From Methanoculleus taiwanensis (lineage in GTDB: Archaea; Halobacteriota; Methanomicrobia; Methanomicrobiales; Methanoculleaceae): a DNA stretch of 64,000 nt. Shown piece after piece: positions 53,066 through 61,600 of this stretch. Where the stretch lies: positions 539,327-603,326 of the forward strand of contig NZ_LHQS01000001.1 in the NCBI RefSeq assembly GCF_004102725.1, in the 5' to 3' direction. The position numbers and the translations under genes were made by a program. Each line of letters opens with the position of its first letter. Positions within the stretch are counted from its first letter, which is position 1. The notes beneath the pieces are model-generated. The model made no database searches and was not told where the DNA came from. It saw nothing but the letters and a program-made list of their open reading frames with translations.

Positions 53066-53344
53066 CTACCCGCCCGCGACCGGCGGGAAAAGTGCGATCT
53101 CGTCCCCCTCGGCAAGGGCGAGCGTCTCGATATCCGCTCTCCCGACCCGCTTTCCGTTCCGCATAAGGATGACGTGTCCCTTCAGTTCCCCGCTCTCTTC
53201 AAAGAGAGCGGCGGCGGCCGTCGCCGAAGTACCGCCGACGGCGTCGAGCAGCCCTTTCATCGTCGCACCGTTGGAAATCTCCACCAGGCGTTCTCCTCCG
53301 AGCGCTTCCCGCAGCCCTGCGAATGCCCTGACCTTTACCTGCAT
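53066..53344 (-). CDS. moaD: MoaD/ThiS-family sulfur carrier protein
   Basis: A 92-residue ubiquitin-like sulfur carrier with the functional C-terminal diglycine (FPPVAGG), which becomes a thiocarboxylate. It heads the leftward operon moaD-moaE-ycaO-tfuA. Together with MoaE it makes molybdopterin; because YcaO and TfuA follow, it could also feed sulfur to McrA thioamidation (inference). It is divergent from the HTH regulator gene, with an inverted repeat between them. Confidence 0.92.
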   Translation of the reverse strand: MQVKVRAFAGLREALGGERLVEISNGATMKGLLDAVGGTSATAAAALFEESGELKGHVILMRNGKRVGRADIETLALAEGDEIALFPPVAGG

Positions 53345-53408
53345 ACTCTTCTCCTCATATCTTCCGGCCGTTCACGTCTTCCCGGGGGAGAACCCTGTTC
53401 GCAATTGT

Positions 53409-53432
53409 GAACACACTTCTTATGTGGTGTTC
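53409..53432. promoter_or_regulatory. Inverted repeat between moaD and the HTH gene
   Basis: GAACACAC (53409-53416) and GTGGTGTTC (53424-53432) form an imperfect inverted repeat immediately upstream of the TATA-like AAATTTTAAG (53437-53446) of the regulator gene. It is a candidate operator for that regulator and may also act on moaD. Confidence 0.5.
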
Positions 53433-53457
53433 GGACAAATTTTAAGATTGTGATGCC

Positions 53458-53781
53458 ATGAAGATGCCCTGCCAGAAGATCGTATGGGACGTGCTTCCTG
53501 CAATCCGGGCGGCTATCGCCGAAGAACTGATCTTGTGCGGGGCTTCGCAGGCAGAGGCCGCCCGCAGGCTGGAGATGGCGCCTTCGGCAATTTCGCAGTA
53601 CCGGTCGAAGAAGCGGGGGTACCGGATTGTCTTTGACGAGACGGTGATGACGCTGATCCGTGACCTTGCGCAGGATTTGTACGAGGAGAGGGTGGACGAT
53701 CTCGCCGGGCGTATCTGTGCGATATGCCGCCGGCTGCAGGCGGTGCAGGGCGTCTGCGGATCGTGTGGCGGGAAGAACTGA
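53458..53781 (+). CDS. HTH transcriptional regulator with Cys-rich C-terminus
   Basis: A 107-residue protein. The helix-turn-helix is clear (SQAEAARRLEMAPSAISQYRSKKRG, about 30-55), of the XRE-like archaeal type (COG2522-like). The C-terminal tail has four Cys (CAIC and CGSC pairs), suggesting a metal or Fe-S sensing site. It lies between the moaD operon and the tungstate transporter, so it is a good candidate to control molybdenum/tungsten supply (inference). GTGAT precedes the ATG weakly. Confidence 0.8.
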   Translation: MKMPCQKIVWDVLPAIRAAIAEELILCGASQAEAARRLEMAPSAISQYRSKKRGYRIVFDETVMTLIRDLAQDLYEERVDDLAGRICAICRRLQAVQGVCGSCGGKN

Positions 53782-53969
53782 CGGCACGAGTCTTTTTCGG
53801 TCGCCTGCTTCGTTCCCGCCGTGACGCTCGGCCGCCCGGGGCGAGAGGCGGTCAGTCCCCCTGCCGGAGCGTGCTCGAATACGTTCACTGAAATGTCCTG
53901 ATCAAACTCGGGCGGGATATGGAGGAGTGAATCGCCCGGAAACCCGCATCGGGCACTTTCCGGGACTTT

Positions 53970-55055
53970 TTACAGCTTCTCTTCGGCCCGCCTGACTACG
54001 TGGACGGCGCTCGCCTTGAACGCGATCTGCACCTCCCCGCCGGTCGAAAGACTCAGGTCCTCGACCGCCTTCCAGGTGACAAGCGCTGCGACGGTAAACC
54101 CGCAATCAATCCCGATCTGGCTGAACGGGCCGAGAGACCGGATCGACGTCACCGTGCCGGTATACACGTTCCGCGAACTCCCGGCATCGCTGCCCGCCAC
54201 ATACAGCGTAATGTCCTCCGGCCTGATGCAGAGGCAGACCTCGTCGCCTGCCGGGAGCAGAGTGGCCGCCGTGACCGGTGTGCCGCCGACATCGACCGTG
54301 GCGATCCCCCGGTCTCCTGCGGCTATCCTGCCTTCGAGAATATTCTCCATGCCGACAAACCGTGCCACGCTCCGGGTTTTGGGCTCCGAGAAGATCTCTC
54401 GCGGCGTCCCTATCTGGGCGAACGCCCCATCGATCATCACGCCCATCCGGTGGGCGAGACGCTGCCCCTGCAACAGATCGTGTGTTGTGATGATCAGGGT
54501 AGTGCCGTAGTCGCGGTTGATCCGGCGGATCAGATCCTCGATAGTCTCCGTCGCTATCGGGTCGAGGTTTGCCGTCGGCTCGTCCATCAGGAGCAGGACT
54601 GGGTCGGTGACGAGAGCCCGGGCGACCGCCACCCGCTGCATCTCGCCTCCCGAAAGCGTCCGGGCGTTCTGCTCCTCCCGGTCGGCGAGCCCGATCAGCT
54701 CCAGCGCCTCCTCCACACGGTGCCGTATCGCCGTTTCATTCACGCCCCGTATCCGGAGCCCGGCGGCGACGTTCTCATAGACTGTAGTGCTGAAGACGAC
54801 CGGTTTCTGAAAGACCATCCCCATCCGCCGCCGGATCGAAAGCTGCCTGTCTGCGGCATGGATGTCCGTGCCGTCGATGAGGACGCGTCCGGAAGTCGGC
54901 GTCTCGAGGAGGTTGACGATCCGAAGCAGCGTCGACTTGCCCGAGCCCGAAGGGCCGATGACGGCGAATATTTCGCCGTCCCGGACGGTCAGGTTCACAC
55001 CGCGGAGCACCTCGTTCTCGTCGAACCGTTTGAAAACGTCTGTTATCTCGATCAT
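53970..55055 (-). CDS. tupC: Tungstate/molybdate ABC transporter ATP-binding protein
   Basis: A 361-residue ATPase: Walker A GPSGSGKST, signature LSGGEMQRVAVARAL, Walker B LLLMDEPTANLDP, then a C-terminal oxyanion-type TOBE domain (about 235-355) that may sense intracellular molybdate or tungstate. It ends the operon tupA-tupB-tupC. The short N-terminal leader and the presence of the TOBE domain fit the Tup/Wtp family. Confidence 0.9.
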   Translation of the reverse strand: MIEITDVFKRFDENEVLRGVNLTVRDGEIFAVIGPSGSGKSTLLRIVNLLETPTSGRVLIDGTDIHAADRQLSIRRRMGMVFQKPVVFSTTVYENVAAGLRIRGVNETAIRHRVEEALELIGLADREEQNARTLSGGEMQRVAVARALVTDPVLLLMDEPTANLDPIATETIEDLIRRINRDYGTTLIITTHDLLQGQRLAHRMGVMIDGAFAQIGTPREIFSEPKTRSVARFVGMENILEGRIAAGDRGIATVDVGGTPVTAATLLPAGDEVCLCIRPEDITLYVAGSDAGSSRNVYTGTVTSIRSLGPFSQIGIDCGFTVAALVTWKAVEDLSLSTGGEVQIAFKASAVHVVRRAEEKL

Positions 55056-55062
55056 GGCGCCA

Positions 55063-55764
55063 TCACCGCTGTTGCACCGTCATCAGGACGAGATTCACGA
55101 CGAGGGCTATGGCGAGGAGGATGAGCCCGAGCGCCATAGAAAACTCGATATTTCCCATTGAGGTCTCCAGGGAGATTGCCGTCGTCAGGACGCGTGTCGA
55201 CGTCCAGAACGCCGACGTCCTGGTGTTTCCACCGATCATGATCGCCGCGCCGACCTCCGCGATCGCCCGCGAGAACCCCACCACCACCGCCGCGAGAATG
55301 GCGAACCGTGCCTCGCGGACGAGCAGGGCGAGGTACTGCCGGGTGTTCGCTCCGAGGGAGCGGATCGTATCGCGGATGGTTGCATCGATGCCTGAGAGCG
55401 CCGATATGGTCAGCCCGGTCATGATGGGAAGGATCAGCACCGTCTGTGCGATGACCATTGCCGTTGGAGTGAAGAGGAGCCCGAGGAATCCGAGCGGGCC
55501 GGCACGGGAGATGAAGACGAAGACAAAGAGCCCGACGATCACCGTCGGTAGCGCATACAGCGTCTGGATGAGGTTGATGAGCATCTTCTTGCCGGTAAAC
55601 TCGTGTACGTAAATGAGAAACCCGAGCGGGATAGCGATCGCGGTGGCGATGAACGTCGCCGAGAGTGAGATGATGAGGCTTCGTGCGGCTATCTCCATCA
55701 CGGCCGGATCGAGGGTGACGATCAGCTCGACGGCCTGGAAGAATGCCTCGATGATCTCGTTCAT
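55063..55764 (-). CDS. tupB: Tungstate/molybdate ABC transporter permease
   Basis: A 233-residue permease with about five transmembrane helices and the conserved coupling loop (SRAIAEVGAAIMIGGN, about 165-180). TupB-type. It lies 7 bases upstream of tupC and 60 bases after tupA, all leftward. The protein pairs with TupC to move tungstate bound by TupA. Confidence 0.9.
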   Translation of the reverse strand: MNEIIEAFFQAVELIVTLDPAVMEIAARSLIISLSATFIATAIAIPLGFLIYVHEFTGKKMLINLIQTLYALPTVIVGLFVFVFISRAGPLGFLGLLFTPTAMVIAQTVLILPIMTGLTISALSGIDATIRDTIRSLGANTRQYLALLVREARFAILAAVVVGFSRAIAEVGAAIMIGGNTRTSAFWTSTRVLTTAISLETSMGNIEFSMALGLILLAIALVVNLVLMTVQQR

Positions 55765-55824
55765 GGGTGCTCTGCAGTCATCTGTTCGGTCTCCGACCGG
55801 AAAAATGGGGGGTTTTAACGCCGT

Positions 55825-56745
55825 TCAGGCGAGCGGGGTTGCGCACTCGTTTGCCGGGACACCGATCGTCTCTGCTTTTCCGGATGCGGCGAAGAAGAGC
55901 GGCTGGCCGTACTCCGCGACGCCGTACTCCGCGATCTGCTGCTGGACGTCATCGGAGACCATGTAGTTGATCCAGTCCTTGGCGATGCTGGTGTTGACAC
56001 CCGGATGCTTTGCCGGATTGATCTCCATCACGCTGTAGACGTTAAGGAGTATCGCTCCCGAATCGACGAGCGGAACGAGATCGAGGTCGCCCTTATACGC
56101 GAGGAACGTGCCGATGTCGCTTAAGGTGTAGGCCTGCTTCTCGTTTGTCATCACCAGAGTATCTCCCATGCCCTTGCCTGCCTCGATGTACCAGACGCCG
56201 GACTGCTGGATGTCTTCGGTGTAGTTGAACCCTGCAGACTTCCAGATCGCCTTCTCCTTGGAGTGGGTTCCGGAGTTGTCGCCGCGGGAGATGAAGGCCA
56301 CGCCGTTGGTGTCGTTCGTGCCGAGCGCGTAGATCGTCCGGAACGCTTCTTCAGGCTGCATGCCCTTGATGCCTGCCGGGTCTGCCTCAGGACCTACGAC
56401 CACGAAGTAGTTGTAGGCGATGACACGGCGGTTCAGGCCGTAGCCGTCGGCGAGGAAGGCGTCCTCACGGGCGCGGTCGTGGACCATCAGGATATCGACG
56501 TCGCCCCGCTGGCCGTACTCGATCGCCTTGCCGGTTCCGGCGGAAACGATCTGCACGACGGCGTTATGCTCCCCCTCGAATCCCGGGACGAGGGAGTCGA
56601 GCAGCCCGGTGTCGTAGAGGCTGGTCGTGGTCGCGATCCGCAGGGTCTGCGGCGGTTCGGTTGTTGTCGCCGTCTGCGTACATCCGCAAACGAGAAGGGC
56701 TGCAACCATCATTGCCGCCAAAAGGAATATGGTACGCTTTTGCAT
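55825..56745 (-). CDS. tupA: Tungstate/molybdate-binding lipoprotein
   Basis: A 306-residue extracytoplasmic binding protein. The lipobox-like VCGC (19-22) predicts a membrane anchor; it is followed by a Thr/Pro-rich linker and the TupA-type core: LRIATTTSLYDTGLLDSLVPGFE, GDVDILMVHDRAREDAFL and ISRGDNSGTHSKEKAIW. TupA binds tungstate with high affinity and delivers it to TupB/C. Tungsten is needed for formylmethanofuran and formate dehydrogenases in methanogens. A TATA box at about 56766-56775 puts the transcript start at or next to the ATG, so it is probably leaderless. Confidence 0.92.
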   Translation of the reverse strand: MQKRTIFLLAAMMVAALLVCGCTQTATTTEPPQTLRIATTTSLYDTGLLDSLVPGFEGEHNAVVQIVSAGTGKAIEYGQRGDVDILMVHDRAREDAFLADGYGLNRRVIAYNYFVVVGPEADPAGIKGMQPEEAFRTIYALGTNDTNGVAFISRGDNSGTHSKEKAIWKSAGFNYTEDIQQSGVWYIEAGKGMGDTLVMTNEKQAYTLSDIGTFLAYKGDLDLVPLVDSGAILLNVYSVMEINPAKHPGVNTSIAKDWINYMVSDDVQQQIAEYGVAEYGQPLFFAASGKAETIGVPANECATPLA

Positions 56746-56764
56746 GACAGGAAGGTTTGTGTAG

Positions 56765-56832
56765 CTTTAAATAAGTATTTCTAAAGTTGTTGAAGTGAGG
56801 CATCTCAATTTACCTCTATTGATTTATTGAGA
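56765..56832. promoter_or_regulatory. tupA promoter with inverted repeats
   Basis: CTTTA (56765-56769) and TAAAG (56782-56786) flank the tupA TATA box. Further out TCTCAAT (56803-56809) and ATTGAGA (56826-56832) form a second, perfect 7-base inverted repeat. Either could be an operator for a metal-responsive regulator controlling tungstate uptake. Confidence 0.45.
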
Positions 56833-56935
56833 AAGTATAGTATCTGTAGTCACATGCATCTACTTTCCCCGGGGTCGGTACCTTTTTACACTCCGGCGTC
56901 CTGCACCGGTGCGAGCCTGCTTCGGAGGGAGGTAG

Positions 56936-57961
56936 ATGACAAATCCGCACTGTGACGTCTGGAACCTGCGCGAGAGCGACTATCCGTATTCCGAAACGCC
57001 GGATGAACAACTCCGGTTTCTCCTCGGCTACGCGATCCTGGCACCTTCGGGTCACAACAGCCAGCCGTGGAGGTTTCGCATCGAAGATGGGAGCATCCTG
57101 CTCTTCGTCGACCCGGGCCGCGGCCTTCCGGTCGTCGACCCGGAAGGCAGGGAACTTGCCATCAGCTGCGGAGCGGCGCTCGAGCACCTCCTGATCGCGG
57201 TCCGGCACTTCGGAAATGCCGGCAGGTTCGCTCTCTTCCCGGAGCCGGAGAACCGCACGCTGCTCGCCCGAATCGATCCGGGCGAACCCGCAGAAGCCCC
57301 GGAGAGCGTCCACCGGTGCTTTGCGGCCATCACCCGACGGCGGACGAACCGGAAGACGTATCGGGACGAACGCCTCCCGGCCATGATTCTCGACGACCTC
57401 GCGGCAGCCGTTGCGGGTGCCGGCGTACGGCTCCATGTCGCGTCCGATGATGTCGAGCGGGGTGGGATTGCCGGGCTGGTCGCTGAAGCGGATCGCATCC
57501 AGCAGGCCGACAGTGCCTACCGGCGGGAACTCGCGGCGTGGATGCGGTCGAACGTAAACCCGGGAAGCGACGGCACCCCCGGCTATGCACTCGGGATAGG
57601 GACGTTGCCGTCGCTCGTCAGCCCGCTGCTCGTCAGCCTGGTCGATATGGGCGACCGGCAGGCTGCCGGAGACAGAGAGACGGCCGTCAGCGCCCCGACT
57701 CTCGTGCTGCTTGAGACCGGAGCGGACGATTCGGTGGCGTGGCTCTCGGCCGGACGGGCACTCGCCCGCCTTCTGCTCATTGCCCGGTCGCACGGTGTCT
57801 GGGCATCCTACCTGAACCAGGCGGTCGAGGTGCCCGAAACACGAGAGCGGCTCCGGCAGGTCGCCGCCGTCTCCGGGTATCCGCAGCTGCTGATCCGGCT
57901 CGGCTACGCCGATGACGTGCCCCCGACCCCGCGGCGGACGGTCGATGAGGTTCTCGGGTGA
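56936..57961 (+). CDS. Nitroreductase-family FMN oxidoreductase (Acg-like)
   Basis: A 341-residue protein of the nitroreductase fold, of the larger type with two related halves. Seen: LAPSGHNSQPWRF (FMN-binding region, about 36-48), RRRTNRKTYRDERLP and WLSAGRALARLLLIARSHGVWASYL in the second half. Reductases of this kind reduce nitro compounds or sequester FMN; the substrate is unknown. A strong GGAGGGAGG precedes the ATG. Divergent from tupA. Confidence 0.85.
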   Translation: MTNPHCDVWNLRESDYPYSETPDEQLRFLLGYAILAPSGHNSQPWRFRIEDGSILLFVDPGRGLPVVDPEGRELAISCGAALEHLLIAVRHFGNAGRFALFPEPENRTLLARIDPGEPAEAPESVHRCFAAITRRRTNRKTYRDERLPAMILDDLAAAVAGAGVRLHVASDDVERGGIAGLVAEADRIQQADSAYRRELAAWMRSNVNPGSDGTPGYALGIGTLPSLVSPLLVSLVDMGDRQAAGDRETAVSAPTLVLLETGADDSVAWLSAGRALARLLLIARSHGVWASYLNQAVEVPETRERLRQVAAVSGYPQLLIRLGYADDVPPTPRRTVDEVLG

Positions 57962-58037
57962 GGGAGGGCAGAGTGCACTGTCAGTTTCGTCGGTTTCATG
58001 CAGGCGGGCGTACAACCTCTCCCTCAGGCGGTATACC

Positions 58038-58214
58038 ATGAAGAAGTTCAATGTCGAACTGACCGGATTCATCGAGGTCGACACCGACCAGCAGTGTGAT
58101 GCAGAGGTGCTTACCGAACGCATTCTCGACGAGATCAGAGCAGTTTTCGCGAGCCACGGCGGCATCAAAGAGAGCTCGATCGCCGTCGCGGCGATCCAGG
58201 AAAAACCGATGTAA
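58038..58214 (+). CDS. Small protein of 58 residues, function unknown
   Basis: I do not recognise a family. The protein MKKFNVELTGFIEVDTDQQCDAEV... is acidic, has no membrane segment and looks like a compact alpha/beta fold. The ATG at 58038 lies after GGCGG and 76 bases downstream of the nitroreductase gene, so they may share a transcript. In-frame sequence continues upstream to 57912, but the start chosen gives the more credible protein. Confidence 0.6.
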   Translation: MKKFNVELTGFIEVDTDQQCDAEVLTERILDEIRAVFASHGGIKESSIAVAAIQEKPM

Positions 58215-58622
58215 GATCCGACCACAACGCCGGCTGCTCTTTTTCCGGGAGGGTATGCCGATTGCTACCCTGATCCGGCCTCTGCAATCTTCCCGTATTA
58301 TCCTCCAATGCTTCCTCAGGGAGCGGCGGAAGGATGAAGATCGCTGCGGTTGCAGGAGGACCGCGGGAGATGCAGAGCAGGGGGGATGACGTGCAGCCCG
58401 AACGGAACGCATGTCTCTGCAGACTATTTCTCCGCCGTGTTCGAGCGGATGCCGGCGAGCGCGGGGAACGGCTGTTGTATCCTGATCAGGGAGTGGAGAT
58501 GGCTGAGATGCCGGGGTGCTTCGCCGAAACCGTCCCGCTGACGGAACCGGCGGCTATCCACTTTAACAACAATTAATACTTTTCAGATCTGAAACAAACG
58601 ATACCAGAACCGTTTGTAGATT
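58215..58622 (+). promoter_or_regulatory. Intergenic region upstream of the hybrid kinase
   Basis: No gene is convincing. Short overlapping frames occur (58334-58576 and 58386-58541); the second, MTCSPNGTHVSADYF..., might be a degraded PAS fragment but is too short to call. Near the end AATTAATACTTTT (58571-58583) looks like a TATA box, followed by the palindrome CAGATCTG and a leader hairpin ACAAACG (58594-58600) with CGTTTGT (58611-58617) just before the start codon. Confidence 0.45.
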
Positions 58623-61600
58623 ATGACGAAGATTCTCCTCGTTGACGACGAACCCGCGCTTCTTGACGTCGGAAAGCTATTCATTGAGCGGAGCGGCGAA
58701 TTCTCAGTCGACACCGCCGCCGGGGGAGACGAAGCACTGGAGATGCTCTCGTCGTGCTGCTACGATTGCATAGTCTCCGACTACGATATGCCCGGGATGA
58801 ACGGCATCGATCTCTTGAAGGCGGTTCGCAGCGCCGACCCCGGTATTCCGTTCATCATCTTCACCGGAAAGGGGCGGGAAGAAGTGGTGATCGACGCCAT
58901 CAATCATGGCGCCGACTTTTACCTCCAGAAAGGCGGCGCTCCCGGTGCGCAGTTCGCCGAACTCCTGCACAAGATCCGGCAGGGGGTGCGGAGAAGAATC
59001 TCGGAGAAGCGGAATCTGCACTTAAATAGCGTGCTGCACGCGATACGGGACATCCACCACCTGATCGCCTCGGAGAGGGATGCAGAGTCGCTGCTGCGCA
59101 AGGTTGCGCGGTTGCTGGTCGAGACCCGCGGGTATAGGCATGCGTGGATCCTGCTCCTTGACGGCGAGGAGAGGACGAAGGCCGCCGTGGAGGCGGGGAT
59201 CGGCGATAAGTTCCGGCCGTTCGCCGCGATGGTCGACAGGGGCGAATTCCCGTCCTGCGTCCGCGATGTGATGGACCGCAGATGTACTGTTACGGTTACT
59301 GACTCTGCGACGACCTGCCGGGACTGCCCGCTTACGCACGATCACCGTGCCATCAGCACCATGGCGACGCCGGTTGAGGCTGGCGGAAGGCTCCTCGGCG
59401 TCCTCTCGGCAACCCTGCCGCGGGAGTTTGCGGCAGACGAGGAGGAGCAGGTTCTCTTCGGTGAACTCGGGGCGGATCTCGGGTTTGCATTGCAGGCGAA
59501 CGAGACGGTTGTCCGGCGAAAACGTGCCGAAGCCGACCTTAAAGCGTCGGAGGAACTCTACCGGGCGGTCTTCGAGACCACCGGCACCGCCATGATGATC
59601 CTCGAAGAAGACCGGACGATCGCCTACGCCAACCGGGAAATGGCGCGCCTCTTCGGCTATTCCCGCGAGGAGATCGAGGGAAAGATGGACTGGACGGTCC
59701 TCGTCCCGGAAGACGAGCTCGGCCGGTTGCGGGAGTACGACCGCATCCGGCGGCTCGAGCCCGGGGGCGTGTCGCAGAGCTACGAGATTGTCTTCGTGAA
59801 TCGGCAGGGGGAGCGGCGGCACGGCCTCCTCACGGCGTCCACGATTCCGGGCACGCCGCGCCGCGTCGTCTCCGTGCTGGACATCACCGGGCTGAAGGAG
59901 GCACAGGCCGCCCTGCTCGAATCCGAGGAGAAGTTCCGGTCGCTCTCCGAGTCATCGATCGTCGGGATCTACGTGATACGGGACGGTCGGTTTGCATATG
60001 TCAATCCTGCCGTGAGCGCCATCTTCGGCTACTCGCAGGAGGAGCTCCTCACCGTCTCTCCGTACGACCTCGTGCATCCCGAAGACCGGGAGACTGTCTG
60101 CGAAAAGATCGCGCAGCGGCTGGCGGGTGAAGCCGGTGCGAAGTACACGTTCCGTGGGGTTACGAAAGCCGGGGAGGTACGCTGGTTTGAGGTCTTCGGC
60201 AGCGTCACCGCCTACGACGGCCGGAAAGCCGTCCTTGGGACACTGATCGACGTCACCGGGCACCGGGAGACCCGGCTGGCCCTCGAGGAGAGCGAGCGGA
60301 AGTACCGGTCGTTCGTCGACAACACCACCTCCGGGGTCGTGGTCGCCCAGGACGGCAGGATCCGGTACGCTAATCCCGTGATAACCGACCACCTGGGTCG
60401 GGAGCCGGACGGCTCCGATGCCATGTCATTTGACCGCTACCTGCACCCGGACGACCTGGAGCATGTCGTGGGGATGCACCGGCGGAGGCTGGTGGGTGAG
60501 GACGTGCCGGAGAACTACATGATCCGGGTGATCGACAAGGGCGGCAGCACCCGCATGATGGCCTTGAATGTCTCGGTGATCACCTGGGATGGCCGCCCTG
60601 CGACACTGAACTTCCTGACCGATGTCACCCGTGAGTTTGCACTCCAGGAAGCGCAGCAGGAGGTCGAGACAAACTACCGGACGCTCATGGAGAATGCTCC
60701 CATCGGGATCGGCATCCTTGCCCGGGGGAGTATCGTCTATGCCAACCGGAAAGCCCTTGACCTCTTTGGTGCCGATGCACTCGATAACTTCACCGGCCGG
60801 GAGATCCTGCAGTTCGTGCACCCCGATCACCGCCAAAGCGTCCGCGACCTGCTCCGGAAGGCCTGTACCGAGAGGCTGCCGTCGGGATTTCTGTATGTGA
60901 AGCTGCTCGGCCTCGACGGACGGGAGATCGAAGCCGAGGCGGGAACCGTTCCTATCACCTACCAGGGAGATGCGGCAGTATGTCTGCTTGTCCGCGATCT
61001 GACGGAGCAGAAACAGAGCGAACGAAAGTACCGGGAGAGCAGGCAGCAGCTGATTCTGGCTCTCGAAAGCGCGGAGATGGGTGTCTGGGCGGTCGACCTT
61101 GCCCGCGGCAGGCACTCGATGAACGCCCGGGCTGCAGGCATCATCGGCTATGCGGCTGACGAGTTTTTGGGACTGGAGGGGGAGTGGCGCTCGCTCGTTC
61201 ACCCTGCCGACATCCAAGCTGTTGCAGAGGCGATCCAGAGCCACCTCAACGGCGTATCCCCGTCCTACGATGCCGAGTACCGGCTCCGCCACAAGGACGG
61301 CAGGTACATCTGGGTCCACAGTGCGGGGAGCATTGCTGAAAGAGATTCGGATGGGAAGCCCCTTCTCATCACCGGCGTGATGCACGATATTACCGCGAGG
61401 AAGGAGGCTGCCGAGGCGCTGCGCAGGAGCAGGGAAGACCTGCTGATCAAGACGACGGCGCTGGACGTCTCAGCGACCGCAGTCTCCATGCTGGATCCGG
61501 GCGGCACGATATTCTACGCCAACGATGCCTTTGTCCGCATGTGGGGCTACGGCAGCAGAGACGAGGTGATCGGTACCGAAGGCATCGTTCTCCGGCAGGC

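Noticed and set aside
58334-58576. An 80-residue frame upstream of the hybrid kinase
   Set aside because: No domain, no conserved neighbour and a competing frame of equal length; not supported well enough to call.
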